Positions 48,058 to 61,270 of a DNA stretch of 64,000 bases are shown piece after piece (the stretch's first letter is position 1; every line of letters starts with the position of its first letter). Made by a program: the position numbers and the translations under genes. The stretch is from Datnioides undecimradiatus (taxonomy: Eukaryota > Chordata > Actinopteri > Lobotiformes > Datnioididae). The notes beneath the pieces were generated by a model that saw only the letters and a program-made list of their open reading frames with translations, was not told where the DNA came from and did not search any database. The stretch lies in contig WARS01000007.1 in assembly GCA_008933995.1 (NCBI GenBank), positions 10,840,623 through 10,904,622 of the forward strand, written 5' to 3'.

Positions 48058-51000
48058 TGCGTGCGTGCGTGCGTGCGTGTGTGTGTGTGTGTGTGTACAT
48101 AAGTAGCCAAATGAGGCAGTGACATGCTCTGCCAAGCCCTGGACACAGGACTCATGAAAATGCTAATGCTAGCCGGATTAGCGCCTTGGCTCAGGAAATA
48201 TAATGGTGATAGCAAAATACCCCACTGTTCCTTTCTTTCCCTCCGCTTTCCCTTTCACTCCTGCGTGCCCTTCTTGTGACTTTGTACTTCTTTTTCCTCT
48301 CTTTGCCTTGCCACTTTGTTCAGTCTCCTTCCATCTCTCAGACTCTGTTTCTCAGTGATCTGAGCTCTCAAATCTTGTCAGATAAATTGCCGTAAAAATG
48401 CCATTTATGTGATAAACGTCTGCCGTCCACGCTATCGTTTTCGGATTGCTTTTGCTTCGACTTTAACCTAATTTTTTCCTTTCCCTCTGTTGCCTCTATT
48501 TCTCCACGTGATCGCTTGCTTTCGGTCTTAGCATGACTGATAACACAATGCAGCCGTTGTCGATCACAAAGAGACTTTTCTTTTTCATTCGCACTTGAAC
48601 ACAGCATTATTTGCAAATGTGTCTAAGAGCGCCTTTGAAAACATCTGTTTTTTATTGTAGAGAGCGCTGACTGAAAGGCCAAACCTTGTTGTCAAATTTA
48701 TCAAAATTAGCGTGGATGCAGTCTGGCCTGCTCCTTTTTTCCGTGCTCCTCTTCTTTTCTTACTGTTTCATACCGTTTGCCCCCTCTCACCCCTCCCCTC
48801 TCTCTCTCTCTCTCCCTCCTCCCCTCAACCCCTCCTCGTCCCTGCATTGTTAAAAGTCTTTCTCAGGCCATTCTAAGTTGTAAGTCACATTCTTTATCAG
48901 GGACAACGAGGCAGATCGTAAATAAATAAAACAATTTCATGCTTCCTGGTGCACTTCTGAATTCTGAGTGGGAGTGAGACGATTCTCAACTGTCCTTGTT
49001 CATCCGACCAAAGCTGGGATGAAATTAGATGAGATGAGATTGTGTCTGGGTGTGAGAGCGTGTGTGTGTGTGTGTGTCCTCACATGTGCATGCTGTGGGT
49101 ACAGTTACAAAGAGGCTACTTTAAAAGAGCCTCCAGCCTCATCAAATGATAACTTAAAGCTTTCTCCTGCCGGGATGATCAAACAATAACGGCTCTTGTG
49201 AAGAGTAAAGGGGCTTCTACAGTTAACAAAGATTTCCTGACATTAGCCCACACCTGCTTTCATTCACTCCAACATTACTCAGTCGTTGTGATTAAAATGA
49301 ATATACTGTAACAAAGTCCCACAGGCTGGACATAGCCGCGGTAGCTTTTCAGCGAGGCCATTAAATCATCCGTCGCTCATGTCAGCCTTTTAAATAATGC
49401 TTAAAACGCCACCGTAGTCAGGTTTAATTTGGAGTTGCTTTGTGGTAGTCTAGTGGTAAAAACAGGAGCGTCCCAGGTCCTGAGGGGGGCCAATACGGAT
49501 AGATTTGAGTCAGTAAAAGTGAAGAGTTCGTGACAGCCACTTCAACATGCAACATTATAACACCCTAGTGTTATTTACAGGAGCTGACTCCATTTAATTT
49601 TCTCCGAGATTATCAAATGAGGAGCCCAGGCTGCACTGAGGAAGCTGATTTGTTATTCAAGAGCATTTATTTGGAAAAATAAAGTGAGTTTGTTGTGGTA
49701 TTTTTCTGACGCCTGCCAGCTCAGCAGGGAGGTCAGAGATCAGAACTGGATAGAAAACAGCATGAATAGAGCTGCCACAGCTTCAGAGGCAGATTTACCA
49801 CAAGATGCACTAATTACCAGCATGCGCAAAACTACTAGACAGGACAACTGTCTCCTGGACAGCAGCGGATTCCTTAAAAGCAGTTGTAAAGTTGCAGTTT
49901 CCAGCTAAAGAATCCCCAGAAACAGTCCCAAATGCTGGAGATCTGCTTCAGATTATTAAACGCCACAAGTCAGAGACCAGATTGTTGTATCCCCAATCGT
50001 AGTGGATGGAGTCAGGAGATGAAAGGCTGACAGACGTCAAAGCGTCTGAGCAGCACTCTGACTGAAAATTTGTAATTTCTTTTGGAGGAAAGCAAACCTG
50101 ACAGAGAATTTCCCGCTGTGCAATCCTACTCTACTCTTCCTGTTGTGGCTTTGAACAAATAAGACAACGGCCATGTGAGTCCGGGAAGTTCTTCTTCTAC
50201 TCTTTCAATTCTGTGTGTTTTTATGGGAGATTCTGGGTAAGTTTGGTTTAAGTGAGTCGATTTTTAGTGCCACTGCCAATGCTTTACATATTAATCAGTA
50301 AATATGCACCAAACACATCTACTCCACTATTGTACACACACAAACATTGTATATGCTCAGTTTGCACACCTGACTCAGAACTTGGCTGCAGTTACCTCCA
50401 TCAGAATTACTTATCTGCAGCTTGAGTTTGATGTGTTTTCGGCCACTACTTCTGCAGCTGTTATTACTCCTTCAGCATCCAGGGTGTTTGAGTGCACACT
50501 TCAAGATTTTGATATAAGCTTTGTGCGTGCTGTCGTTTTAAAAGAACAGGCCATTGTTTACCTCTTTTTTTTTGCTCCATTTTGCTTTTTTTAAAGAAAA
50601 AACCCAGTTATTTTTCTGTGATTCCACTGCAGATCGAAGCGCTCTACTTCTCTCCATTTTTGCCGTTTGTTCAAGTGCGCCGTCAGACGCTGTCATCCAG
50701 CACCTGTCCTACTGTAACGTGTTGAATAGCTTCCTGTTTTCTGTTTGTTTTGTTGTGTTTCTTTCTGAAAATCCCATTTATTTGAAAAGTGTGTACAGGG
50801 GCAAGAGGAGTTGTATGGTTTTGGACTTGTTTTTCAAATCGTGCATCCACACCTGGATGCATTAAGGACGAGCTGATGCATAATAATGGTTTTATAGAAA
50901 CAGAAAAATCAGATGTTGAAAGAATATATTCGGGAATATTAGGTTCTACATGCAGATGTAGATTTATTATACTTTACTGCTCAATTTCGGCACAGTCCGA

Positions 51001-53358
51001 ACCCCAAGGATAACCTCTGCGCAACTTCTTTTTCTTTTAAGCAAGAAAGATGAGGCCCCCCCCCCACCCCCGCTCTCTCGTTCCATTTTCAGCAGACAGT
51101 GAATGTAACGGCCTCGCAGGTAGCTGTTTGAAATATTACACTTTTATGTCACGGCACACCTGCGCACTTGCATCACCGGCAAAGAGAAAGAATGGGCCGC
51201 GGTGACTGGTGCAATGCGAGAGTGAAAGGAAGAAAGAGGAGCTATAATGTGGATGCAAATGTGAATGAACAGAGCCGAGGGAAGTATGACAGACGTTTTA
51301 AGACTAAGCGTGGACAGGCGCAACAATGGGATGTCTAAAACTATGCCTGTGTGATCACGTCACTTTCTTTTTTAACCAATCCTGTGCTGCTCCATCTTTT
51401 CAAGATTTGATTTGCCCCCACATGAAGTGTTTTTATGTGTTAACAAAGCCTCATTACACCACCCTATTTCTTTCTTTCTTTCTATAATTTATTCATTAGC
51501 AGTTGGCCATTCTGCCCTGACAAAAATGGTGTATGTCTATCAACCTGCGACACGGAAGCTGTGACCGTCTCTGCGCTCGTAATCTGCTCCACCTCGGTTG
51601 AGCCGGTTATTTTCTTGAAATCAGTCTCAGCAGATTTCAAGCTTTTCATTTAAGCAATAATCCTTTGCGTCTCATAGCTCACGCGCCGATAGCCATGCGT
51701 GGCCAGGCAATACTCGACATACACGGGCCATCAAAGGAGGGATGTGTTCATTACTGACACAAAAGCTAATGCTCTCTGTTTCAAGTCAAATGAATACTTT
51801 AAAAGCCTTCGAGACACCCTGCCCATTCAGATTGCTCTGCTCCCTTCTGCGCTCGCACATGTTTCTGTTGTGCGCTGCTGGACAAAAGAGGAGAATCTCG
51901 GCTCTCTTGTGTCCACAGACTTTCATTTCCCTCTGCCCAAGCGCACCTTTCTCTCCCTGCCTTTCTCCCGTTCCTTATTTCATCACTTTTTACACATTTA
52001 CTTGAGGAAGGTCGCGAGGAGATTAACATCTCCCTCTCAAGGTCTCGCTCAAGCTGTCCGTCTTTTATGTCTCATATCTTCTCCATCCGTCTTTCATATT
52101 TTTAATCATTCATCCTAAGAAGGTCATAGTAGCAGGAGAGATGCCGGTCTGCTTGCTGCACATCTACTCCGCTCTGTTTACCGGCCTCTGTGCATGTGTG
52201 TTGCTATCAGACATCTAGGTTGTAATTGCCGCTATCCGTTTCCTGTTGTAGTGTCATGTTTGCGCGTGCTTGAGAAAGGGTCTCATGTAGCTTAAGTGGC
52301 AGGCCGGCGTGTTCCCCAGTGGGAGTGATCTAACAAGGAACTTGGTCATTCGTAATCATCTGGAAAGCATTTAATTGGATTCTCTCAGTCTTTCTGTCTG
52401 TGTGTCTTTTTCAGCGGGCGCGTATTCAGGAGCACAACATTCATGCACAGCTTTTCATCAGAGACTGATAACTTTACAGTGGACGCCACGATCAGTCCCT
52501 TGAACAGTCTCAGCTGGTGACTCCGTACTCGCTGCTCTCTTCAGTGGATAAATGAACAAATGTCACCCTCACCTCACCTCTGACTATTTGTTTTCCATTA
52601 GAGCACAGCGTGATTGCTCGAAATCAGCTCAGAAGAGGATGGGATGTGCTCGCTTATGAGTCAGGCTCGAAAAACTCCGGACTGTGCAGCTCAATAGCAT
52701 CTTTCATTAGACCTTCCCTTTCCTGTTCTTTCATTTGACCCTGCCTTCCCTCATGCTGAAAGCTCCGTGCCCCCGGTTTATAACGCAGGTCCGCTGTCAA
52801 ATATTTGAATTCTCAGGCCTGAAGGCGTATTCACATTATTGAGGGAAAAACAGCATTTGGGTGCACCACCTCCACTGTACATGGTGTGCAGCTCTGGGCA
52901 GATGTCCATGGTGCACTGAGTGGAGTCGGGTGGGGGCAGAGTGGTGAACATTTGGATTTGTTGAACTTTGACCTGAGCCGCACTGGGCTCTGTGGGACCA
53001 CTGCTCCAACCGAAAGATGCATGAAAAAAAAGAATTTGGATTCATGTTGAGCCAAAAAAAAAGATTTTTGCTATACAAAATATTTACATTTTAGCCACCA
53101 GGGTTGTCACAAAAACACTGTTTGAGTCTCTATAATGTAATACTGCCAGCAAAAGCACTGTAGCTAAGATTGAGCTGTACTAACTATGAGTTTGGGATTG
53201 TTTTTCCACTGCAACGGGAATACGCTAAACTCAAGATAACAATTATGACATCATCATGTCACTTTCTCAGAAATGCTACTCATAAACAGTGAATTGAACC
53301 TTAGGTGTTAGATCGATGCGGTGCTCCTTTAATAGACTGTTCTACTGTCTCCCCACAG
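46885..53358 (+). other. cntfr: cntfr intron (6.5 kb)
   Basis: This intron runs from the donor gtgaga to the acceptor at 53358. It holds a compound TG repeat at about 47958-48097, pyrimidine-rich stretches (48230-48340, 48770-48840), a short TG run at 49059-49077 and a poly-C tract at about 51056-51071. I see no exon, RNA gene or recognisable mobile element. Confidence 0.8.
47958..48097 (+). repeat. Compound TG / TGCG microsatellite
   Basis: A TG array at 48011-48053 is followed by (TGCG)n at 48057-48079 and more TG to 48097, with a shorter TG run at 47960-47972. It is alternating purine-pyrimidine throughout. Confidence 0.9.
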
Positions 53359-53522
53359 TCAAACCGGACCCACCGGAGCGCGTGACGGCAACTCCGATCC
53401 GTTTCAACGCTCGGAGGCTTGAGGTATCCTGGCACAGCCCCGCCACCTGGCCCGACATCGACAACTTCCCCCTGAAATACTTTCTGCGGTACCGGCCACT
53501 CATCCGGGAGCAGTGGCAGCAT
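53359..53522 (+). CDS. cntfr: cntfr internal exon: start of FNIII domain 2
   Basis: Joined to the exon ending at 46884, the split codon gives Val and the reading continues KPDPPERVTATPIRFNARRL, EVSWHSPATWPDIDNFPLKY, FLRYRPLIREQWQH. The KPDPPE hinge, RRLEV.W..P.TWPD, FPLK.FLRYRPLI..QWQH pattern is diagnostic of CNTFR, where this is the hinge and first half of the second fibronectin-III domain of the ligand-binding module. The acceptor is ctgtctccccacag at 53358; the donor gtgagt starts at 53523. The exon ends on a complete codon (His), matching the family boundary before the VELSDG segment. The following exon with the WSXWS motif was not seen before 64000, so the next intron is longer than 10 kb. 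A (TG)n run begins about 12 bases after the donor. Confidence 0.94.
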
Positions 53523-53534
53523 GTGAGTAGCGGT

Positions 53535-53566
53535 GTTGTGTGTGGGTGTGTGTGTGTGTGTGTGTG
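53535..53566 (+). repeat. cntfr: (TG)n next to a cntfr splice donor
   Basis: An interrupted TG array starts about 12 bases downstream of the donor at 53523 and ends in gggtaagag, which itself resembles a splice donor. Confidence 0.85.
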
Positions 53567-53715
53567 GGTAAGAGAGAAAAACACAATCCACACAACCCCA
53601 GAGTTTGGCATTTAAGCTCTGTTAGTAATTCATGTTGATTTACCTCCTATATAATTTATAAGCTGAGGAGGTGGTCAGAATCCGAACAGTTTTATCCAAT
53701 GGAGCCACCAAATCA

Positions 53716-53767
53716 GACGAGTTTCACTAAAGTTTCACTAAATAACAGACGAGTTTCACTAAATAAC
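53716..53767 (+). repeat. Short tandem duplication in cntfr intron
   Basis: The unit cagacgagtttcactaaa occurs twice, about 36 bases apart, with an extra gtttcactaaataa between, a small local duplication. Confidence 0.7.
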
Positions 53768-55499
53768 TCCAGTGAAAAACATCAGTCACACATTTGTTAC
53801 AAGGAACTCAGTGAATGTCCTGAAAAAAAGTCCGTCTGGCACATGTATTCACCATGACATAAGCCAAAAATAAATGGCTTTCTAAATGGTCAAGAGTGTT
53901 TGTCCAGTACATCTCCATTACCAAAAGCTGTAAGTCAACACTGAAAAACACCTGTTAGAGTATGATTCATTATGTGGTATTTGAAAGCCTCTGGAGTGCA
54001 CGTCTCATTTCTTTTCTGGAAGTGGTGCTCTGAAGAAAAGAGGCTGGCCTCCTTCCCGTACCGCAGGCCGAGTTTCACCTCACTGCAAAAATGTGTCTCC
54101 AAAGGAAATGGCAAATTTTCCACAAGCGGGAGAGACTGAAATGAACCCACTGCTTTGATTCTTCTGTGAGATCAGCAGTATTGTCCTAAACAAATTAAAC
54201 ATAAGGAAAATACATAAAGAAAAAGAACTTTTACTGTCCAGAGAGCGATGCCTCTGAGAACAGTTAATGAGCGAAATGGTCCGACGTGCAGCCGTTTGAG
54301 TCTGATCCCTGGTCAGACAGACATAATTGCTCAGCTTCATCGTGTATGTTACTGTATCTGACTGTCTCTTGTGGGTTCAGTTCCCTCAGGGCTTTGTATA
54401 GTAAAAACATATGTGTCCACTATTGGATTCCTGGGATGAAAGCTCCTCGTACCAGAGTCTAACATAGCAGAGTTATTATACTGCGCGTCAGTGGTCTGCA
54501 AAGGTGCTGTTCCAAGAACTTGGGTTACGGACCCTCACATGGAAATGCAGATATATATAAATTTTATAGAGTAGAGGACAATTAATTTTCAGCCTTTCTC
54601 TCAATCTTTCCATCTCTCTATACATGCTTCAACAACTGTCATTATCTTATTTCCATTGTTTCATTCTTATTCTTCCATCTTTCTAATGTTTTTTTCTATC
54701 ACAGCTGCCCGTTTTCCTTTTCCGTTATTACTCATTTTTTTTTCTCTACGATCATTACCACTAGTTGTGTTTTTGCACCATTTGCCAGTTAATTCAAACA
54801 AAGCCATACTAAAGATGCAAATGCACTGGAGTAAACCCTCAAGACACCCTTGATTTTAATTCCCTTTCTAATTACACCGCTTTCAGGCCCTTCAACCAAA
54901 CAAACCTGGGGTTTGCTCTTTGTAATTGATCGACAAAAACAATTAATTGAGCCGCACAATAGGACACAGTAGAACAAACATTACTCTCAAAGTATGTTTA
55001 TGGGCGTGTTTATATGGTCACCAAATGTACCTTTAGTCACACTATCACACAGGTAGAAACACACAGTTACTATCTACACACACACATTTTCTCCCACTAT
55101 CTCTCTTCCATGGACACAAAGCAGCTGGAATGAAGGAAGTTCTAATAAGGCCTCAGATCTTTGTGTATAAATCAATGATTAAACCTGACACACGCTCTCA
55201 GTTTTCCTTCTCGCCCTCACCACTAATCAGTCAATATGTGAACTGGTGCATAATGTGAAAGGTGGGAATCCTTGAGTCAATATTTGGATTGGGTAAGAAC
55301 ACATCATTTGTAAATTACATAAATATGGCTGATGACAGCTGAAAACTGCAAGGTTTTCCGTTTTCACAGTGGTCTTTGAGGAATGTCTCCATGGCCATGG
55401 TTTTAATCTCTGTAGCGGTAAGTGTGGTTTTCAGAACCCATCACCAGCGTACTGCATGGTTGCACGTCTGTCTATTTTAGTGCTGGTTAACAGCCAACA

Positions 55500-55780
55500 G
55501 AAAGTCATGAATGTAATATGAATGTGCATAATTAGCCTTTTTTCCCCAATTACCTGTCAAGATTAGGACAACATGATTCTTGCAATTGTCGTTTCATCCT
55601 TTCACTGGAGATCAGTCCATCATTTCAAATAGCCTGGTGTTGTGCTCACCGGCAGCAGTTGGATAAAGGACAGAGCTAATTAGAGCCTCGACAGCGTGAT
55701 TAGAGCGCCAATTAAACCACATCTGCATACTGTAAACGTACATTTCCTCATCTGCTCATTAGCATTGCTCAGGAATTTAC
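55500..55780. promoter_or_regulatory. Candidate conserved non-coding element
   Basis: This unique-looking segment has many TAATTA-type cores (cataattagcc, ccaattacctg, gctaattagag, gtgattagag, ccaattaaacc) and no microsatellite. It would lie in the cntfr intron after the third exon found. Inference from composition only. Confidence 0.25.
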
Positions 55781-57639
55781 CTTCAGAGTGGTTCGTCAGC
55801 AGCACTGGCTGAGAGTGGCCTTCACATGTAACATTTTGAAATGTGTTTTGAGTCAGAAATGAAAGCGCTGGTGTGATCAGCCTGATCTCTGAGAGGAAAC
55901 TATCCATCCTCCCGAGGAATGAAGGGATGACTAGCCCAGATACTTAGCGCGATGGAGATTCAGTCTGAAGGAGGAAAATGGGGAAAAGTTTTGAAGTGGA
56001 GATGAATGGAGTGCATCAGAGGAGAAGGGGGGAAAGAAGGTAATGGATAGCAGACTCTGGCTGATACAGGTGAAAGAAGCAGTATATATAAATGAGACAG
56101 ACATTCATGGATACATAAGAGCTTTAGGCCTTCAGCTATGGGGTGACGACGTTGACTGACGAAAGGAAAGCGCTTATTGCATTTGAAAAAGATGTAATGT
56201 TAAATAAAGCTTATAAGCCTTGCGACTAGATTATTTGATTATACAAACTGAAAGAAGAATGGATTGTGGGAAATTGCTAAATAGAAGAGAAAAGCACGAT
56301 AAAATGTATGGAGCAACTTCAAGCTCATATACACGGATAAATGGATAAAAGTGTCAGACAAGAAGAAAGACGGCGCACTGGAGGCGACTTTGAAAGTGAA
56401 GTTTTATAAGCTCAGTGGCAAGGTGTTTCAAGTTGACGGAGGAAAGATGAATGGTTCAAGAGAAGGAGGGAGAGACGAGTGAAAATGTTAAGCCGCCAAA
56501 TAGTGGGTGGAATGAGAAAAATGGGACCATTAAAACAGCGAAACAGAGATGTTTACCTTTAAGTAACTGATAGAAAAACAGTAAAAAAAAAGGCCAAATG
56601 ATCTACATATTGAGTAACTGAGTGATCGTCAAACTGACATCCTGCAAGTGAGTTTGATTTTCAGCCATATGCTCCATCTTGAAGAGATTTTATGATCTTG
56701 CTGAACGTGAAATGCAATCTCGTGTCCTTAAAGCTCCAAATCTGATCTGATAAAAGAAAGAAAGCTACAAACTGTCAACATGGCGTTTTTGCAGCAAAGG
56801 AGCATCAGTACCTGTTCCTCTTAAAGAACGCTACATTGATTCAGGATGCGCATTGCTGTAAACACTGTTTATTGAATTGGTTCATGCTTTTTTGTATTGG
56901 TGTGGTATGGTACCCTTAGGCTAGACGGTGGCATCTTGACGTGCGTTACTGCTCGCTGACGTACTTTGGTTCATAGTGCTAGGCCATAGTGTTATTCCCT
57001 ATGTGCATCAATGCTCCAGAAAAGTGGCAATTACAGTGCACTCCCTCCTTAGATAAACGCATCCTGGCCACCAAACATTGACTACTTCTGTCTTTAACCC
57101 AGTTTGTGCTACAGGCTTTAGTGGAAACAAGTAAAATGGTGCAACCCTACATGTCACCCCTTGTTTTGCAGTTAAGTTAGTAATAAAAAAAGGCTAATTT
57201 GGCCCTGGAGTGCCCTGATCATCAGTTACATGAAGATGTTTTTTTCTGAAATGAGTTTCACATGGTGGGGCGGTTCTGTCATTCAGAAGGGGGGCTGGGT
57301 TTTTTTTTTTTTTTCACATTATGTCTGCATCATACTCTGTAATTGAAAGTTAACTATCAAAGACATGAAAGAATGCTGCATGAGAATACATCTGTATGCC
57401 TGTACATGTTTAGTGAATTGTTCTGTTTCCCATGGCCTTGCATTGCATTGTTTCCATCCGACCCTCGCGCTCCCTTCAGTGAGACGTGACCTCAAACTCT
57501 CACTGCAATTAAAGCAATGGTCCAGTAACTGTGATAAGGAACAATTTCAGATTGCTCAATATTCTCTTCGTGGTATGAAACTGCATCTGCTACGCTGTAA
57601 TTGCCCATCGGGGAAGATGCTGAACTCCAGTCGACTGAG

Positions 57640-57640
<1 letters not shown>

Positions 57641-57680
<40 letters not shown>
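57641..57680 (+). repeat. (CA)n microsatellite
   Basis: Pure CA array of about 20 units. Confidence 0.95.
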
Positions 57681-58734
57681 TTCTATGCAGACACCTTCAT
57701 GCACGGAAACACCCATGCACAGACAGAACACATGCACATGCAGATGCATATGCACTCTGAAATGCGGGTGCACATATAGAGGAATCCACACTCATTCTTG
57801 TTCTTGCTCTTATTAATATTAGATTAGATTAATATACGTGCAAATGCTATCTGATCATGTATACACTCTTATGCATGAGTGTACATGTGAAAACAAACAA
57901 GATCACACACACAGTCACGTGCACAAATTGCACACGCAGAAAGAGTAAACAGAAGAGTCCTAAAAAATTGGACAGTCCGCCCATACAGGGATTTTCAGCC
58001 TTTTTCAGAACTTTGATCTATAAGTGTCAATTTTTTCAATTTCAACTTTATTCCATCTTGTTTTCAAGAAACTGCCTCTAATTTGTGACAAAATCTATTC
58101 AAACAGGTAGATTTGTATGGGAAAAAATACACTCTTCTGTGGTGCTTGCACAGACCCACACTGTACATCTGCATATGATTGCCCACCTACAAGCTGTCCG
58201 TGCTCTGTCACACCCACACACAACTGTGTACGAATCCGTGATAGGGGGCAGAAAAGGACAAACAGTGAAATGTTCATGATGTAAGAGACACGAAAAAGGG
58301 TTCAACAAATGAAGCAGCCGGTGCAGAGAAGTGCGGTGGACTTTAAACTCTCCCTCCTTTAATCTGTGTCCGCATGGCCAACACAGCTTAGCCTTTCATT
58401 CATTTATTTATCCCACATTTTTGCTCTTTTGTCCTTCTGCCTGACACGCCACATCCTCCCTCTCCCATTCATCTCCCTCATCCCCCCCCGCCTCACTTCT
58501 CACTTTCTTTGCCGCTTTCTCTCCTCTTATTAATTTACTTCCATGCCTTTTTTTTGCATCCCTCCTTCATTCTCCTCTCTCCTCGCCTCTCCCCTCTTCG
58601 TCAAGATGCTTCACCTTCCTATTACTCCTCTTCTCCACAGCCAACACACTGTCTTTCGCTCTCCATCCATATCATAATGCTCTTTGTATGTTTGCCAAAA
58701 GTCACTCTCATCCTGCAAGCACTTAGATGGATCA

Positions 58735-58737
<3 letters not shown>

Positions 58738-58771
<34 letters not shown>
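58738..58771 (+). repeat. (TG)n microsatellite
   Basis: Pure TG array of about 17 units. Confidence 0.95.
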
Positions 58772-58774
<3 letters not shown>

Positions 58775-59364
58775 GGTAAGTAGATTTGCCTTGATATACT
58801 GTATATATGCAATGGTGCATGTGTGTGCCAGTGTAATTTTCTGGGCCTGCTTCCTTTTTTTTGCCTGATTTTGTGCGTTTCTCATGGTTGTGTGTGTGAC
58901 AGATGACTGTGTGCACATGTGCCGTGTGTGTGTTTTTGCGAGTATCATTGTTATCATGGCAAAAAAAAGCAGCGATTGACACTGAATAAGAGGTCATTCA
59001 ACTCAATCTGACATTGAACGTCATGAAAGCCAAGCAGTGCCTCCATTTCCTTCCCTTTCATCTCGTCTCCTCTCTTCTCTCCTTTGACTTAGCTCCCTCC
59101 AGTCCCGCTCGACCACCAGCCACCACCACCTTTCCCTCTCTCAGCAATCCCCGGTTTTACCATCACCTTCTCATTCGTCCATTCATCCAATCATCCATCC
59201 ATCCTTCCATCCGTGCATTACGCCAGCTATCTAGCCATCCATCCCTCAAGCCATCCATTTGTATCTATGGGTGCACATGATAAATGTTTAGACCTTGTTT
59301 GGGGAAAACATCCCATCTAAAGGACACTGCTATGGACAGATCATTTATCAAACCCTGTCTTTCC

Positions 59365-59367
<3 letters not shown>

Positions 59368-59412
<45 letters not shown>
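59368..59412 (+). repeat. (CA)n microsatellite
   Basis: Pure CA array of about 22 units, followed by tatagagg. Confidence 0.95.
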
Positions 59413-59416
<4 letters not shown>

Positions 59417-60711
59417 GAGGAAAGATTCAATCCTGTCACATATGAAAGTCATCATCATTTAGCTCCGCTGTCAAAACACATTACAGTTGAACTATGTCTT
59501 TTACATTTACACAAACATACACAGAGAGATTCATACTGTAGATCTATTATGGGTTGGGCTGGATTCTAGGTTGGGCTTATGAACATTCTGCTCTCTTTTG
59601 GCTTTTTTGTTCATTTTCACAGAATTGAATAAGAATAAAACTATTCAGTACATCTTTATACAAAAACCAGATTTCTGTTCTCCTGAAAGTAGAAAGTCGT
59701 AGGAATATACAGTAGAAGAAAATATGAAAAGAAAAACAAAGTGAGAGAAACATGGAGAGAGTTGCACTGTCTGTAGAACACTCTTATATAAAGAGGTGTC
59801 ATGCAGTGTATATCACTGTCAAAGAAAGAGTTCTTTTATCAAGAGCTGATTCCCAGATTGTATTTGGGATTTTTCATTGTTTTCTATTTGTGGTGCTTTG
59901 AAGGTCTGTAAGGGTGAATGAAGATAAATAGGGCCACTGCCTTCTCCTCTGTCTCTATTGATTTCTATATCACTATGTCAGTCCTGCTGTCATACACAAA
60001 CACACATGCATCTGCCCACTGTATGGACCACATCTTTGCTGGGTTGGGGGGCTCGCGGCTAATGAAGTTCTAATAGCAGAGGAAACTGCAGTGTTAACAA
60101 GTCATTTTTGGAGAGATTTGACAAACAAGGTTGGATTTTTCCCCAAAAAACTTGACGCTGCGCAGGAGAGAATGCCAAACTGCCCGAAACATCAATCATT
60201 TACATTACTTAATACTGTAGTAAGAGCCCAGCAGCTGCCTGGATGTGAAGAAAATGAGTGATTATTCTAGAAAAATAACTTGGCTAAGAAATATTGTCAG
60301 TATTAGTTGTCTTCAACGAGGTCAAAGTGCATCCTCAGGCAACTTTTTGGAGCATTTTTGAAAAATTGCTAATTTTTTTTTTTTTTTTTAGAAACAACTT
60401 CTGATGAGCATTGCCAGCTGCCAATGGGCTGCGCTCTCTTTTGAGACCTGTGGTTCAGCTGGCATACAGTAGTTCCAGTAGTACAGTAGTTAGCTTCAGC
60501 TTTATAATGTATCATTCTGTGGGCAGCAACACATGAAGGGAGCGGGGGAGGGTATGGGCAGGGGGGTTAAAAAATGTCCATCTGGTGATTTGAGTGAGAG
60601 AAAGGTTATTCAATTTGAGGCTTTCTGACAAATGATTGAAATAAAGAGGTGGCCTCAGAGAGCGTCGAGCAGAAATAACCATGGTGAGCCTGCTCAGCAG
60701 CAGTACAGATG

Positions 60712-61270
60712 TTATTCAATTCAGTGCCAATTCACAACAAAAGTCATCTCAGGGCACTTTACAAACAGAGCGGGTCTAGACCACACTCATTACTATTAAT
60801 TACACCCAACAGTTCCACCATGAGCAAGCACTTGGCAACAGTGGCAAGGAAAAACTTCCTTTTAACAGGCAGAAACCTTGGGCAGATCCTGGCTCTAGGT
60901 GGACGGCCATCTGCCCTGACCAGTTGGGGGGAAAGAGAGAGAGAGAGTGAGAGAGAGAGAGAGAGAGAAGTACAATATAGAATAATGAGAGCAAATGACA
61001 ATAAATGGCAGTAGAGGACACGGGGCAGGACGGTGGAGCCACAGATCAGATGTTCAGCTCTGGATCCACAGGTATCTGTAGAGAGGTACAGAGAGTGAGA
61101 CCAGAGAGAAACAAGCACAGCACTAGGGGAGAGAGGACACAGAGTTAATGGTTAATCTGTGATGGTTAAAATGAGTTTGAGGAGAGAGAGGGAAGAGGAG
61201 GAGTATGGAGACGATCATGGGACATCCCCCAGCAGCCTCGGCCTATAGCAGCATAACTAAGGGATGGCAT
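60712..61270 (+). repeat. Widespread fish dispersed repeat
   Basis: The sequence contains, in order, cagtgccaattcacaacaaa, gggcactttacaaacagagc, gggtctagacc, catgagcaagcacttggcaa, cagtggcaaggaaaaacttc, cttttaacaggcagaaacct, tggacggccatctgccctga, a (GA)n run at 60928-60968, and later catcccccagcagcctcggc and ctatagcagcataactaagg. I recognise this ordered set as a repeat present in very many fish genes and introns. Its transposon class is not evident here, and no coding frame survives. Confidence 0.85.

Larger units (their letters stand above)
53523..60711 (+). other. cntfr: cntfr intron, left 7.2 kb of >10 kb
   Basis: This sequence follows the donor at 53523. It includes TG/CA microsatellites (53537-53566, 57641-57680, 58738-58771, 59368-59412), a short tandem duplication at 53716-53767, pyrimidine-rich DNA at 58370-58640 and a degenerate (CCAT)n region at 59160-59260. 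An AT-rich stretch with homeodomain-like TAATTA cores at about 55500-55780 may be regulatory. No WSXWS-encoding exon was found. Confidence 0.6.

Noticed and set aside
56880..57000. ggtgtggtatggtaccctta-like sequence as a transposon end
   Set aside because: No matching second end or target duplication was seen; too weak to call.
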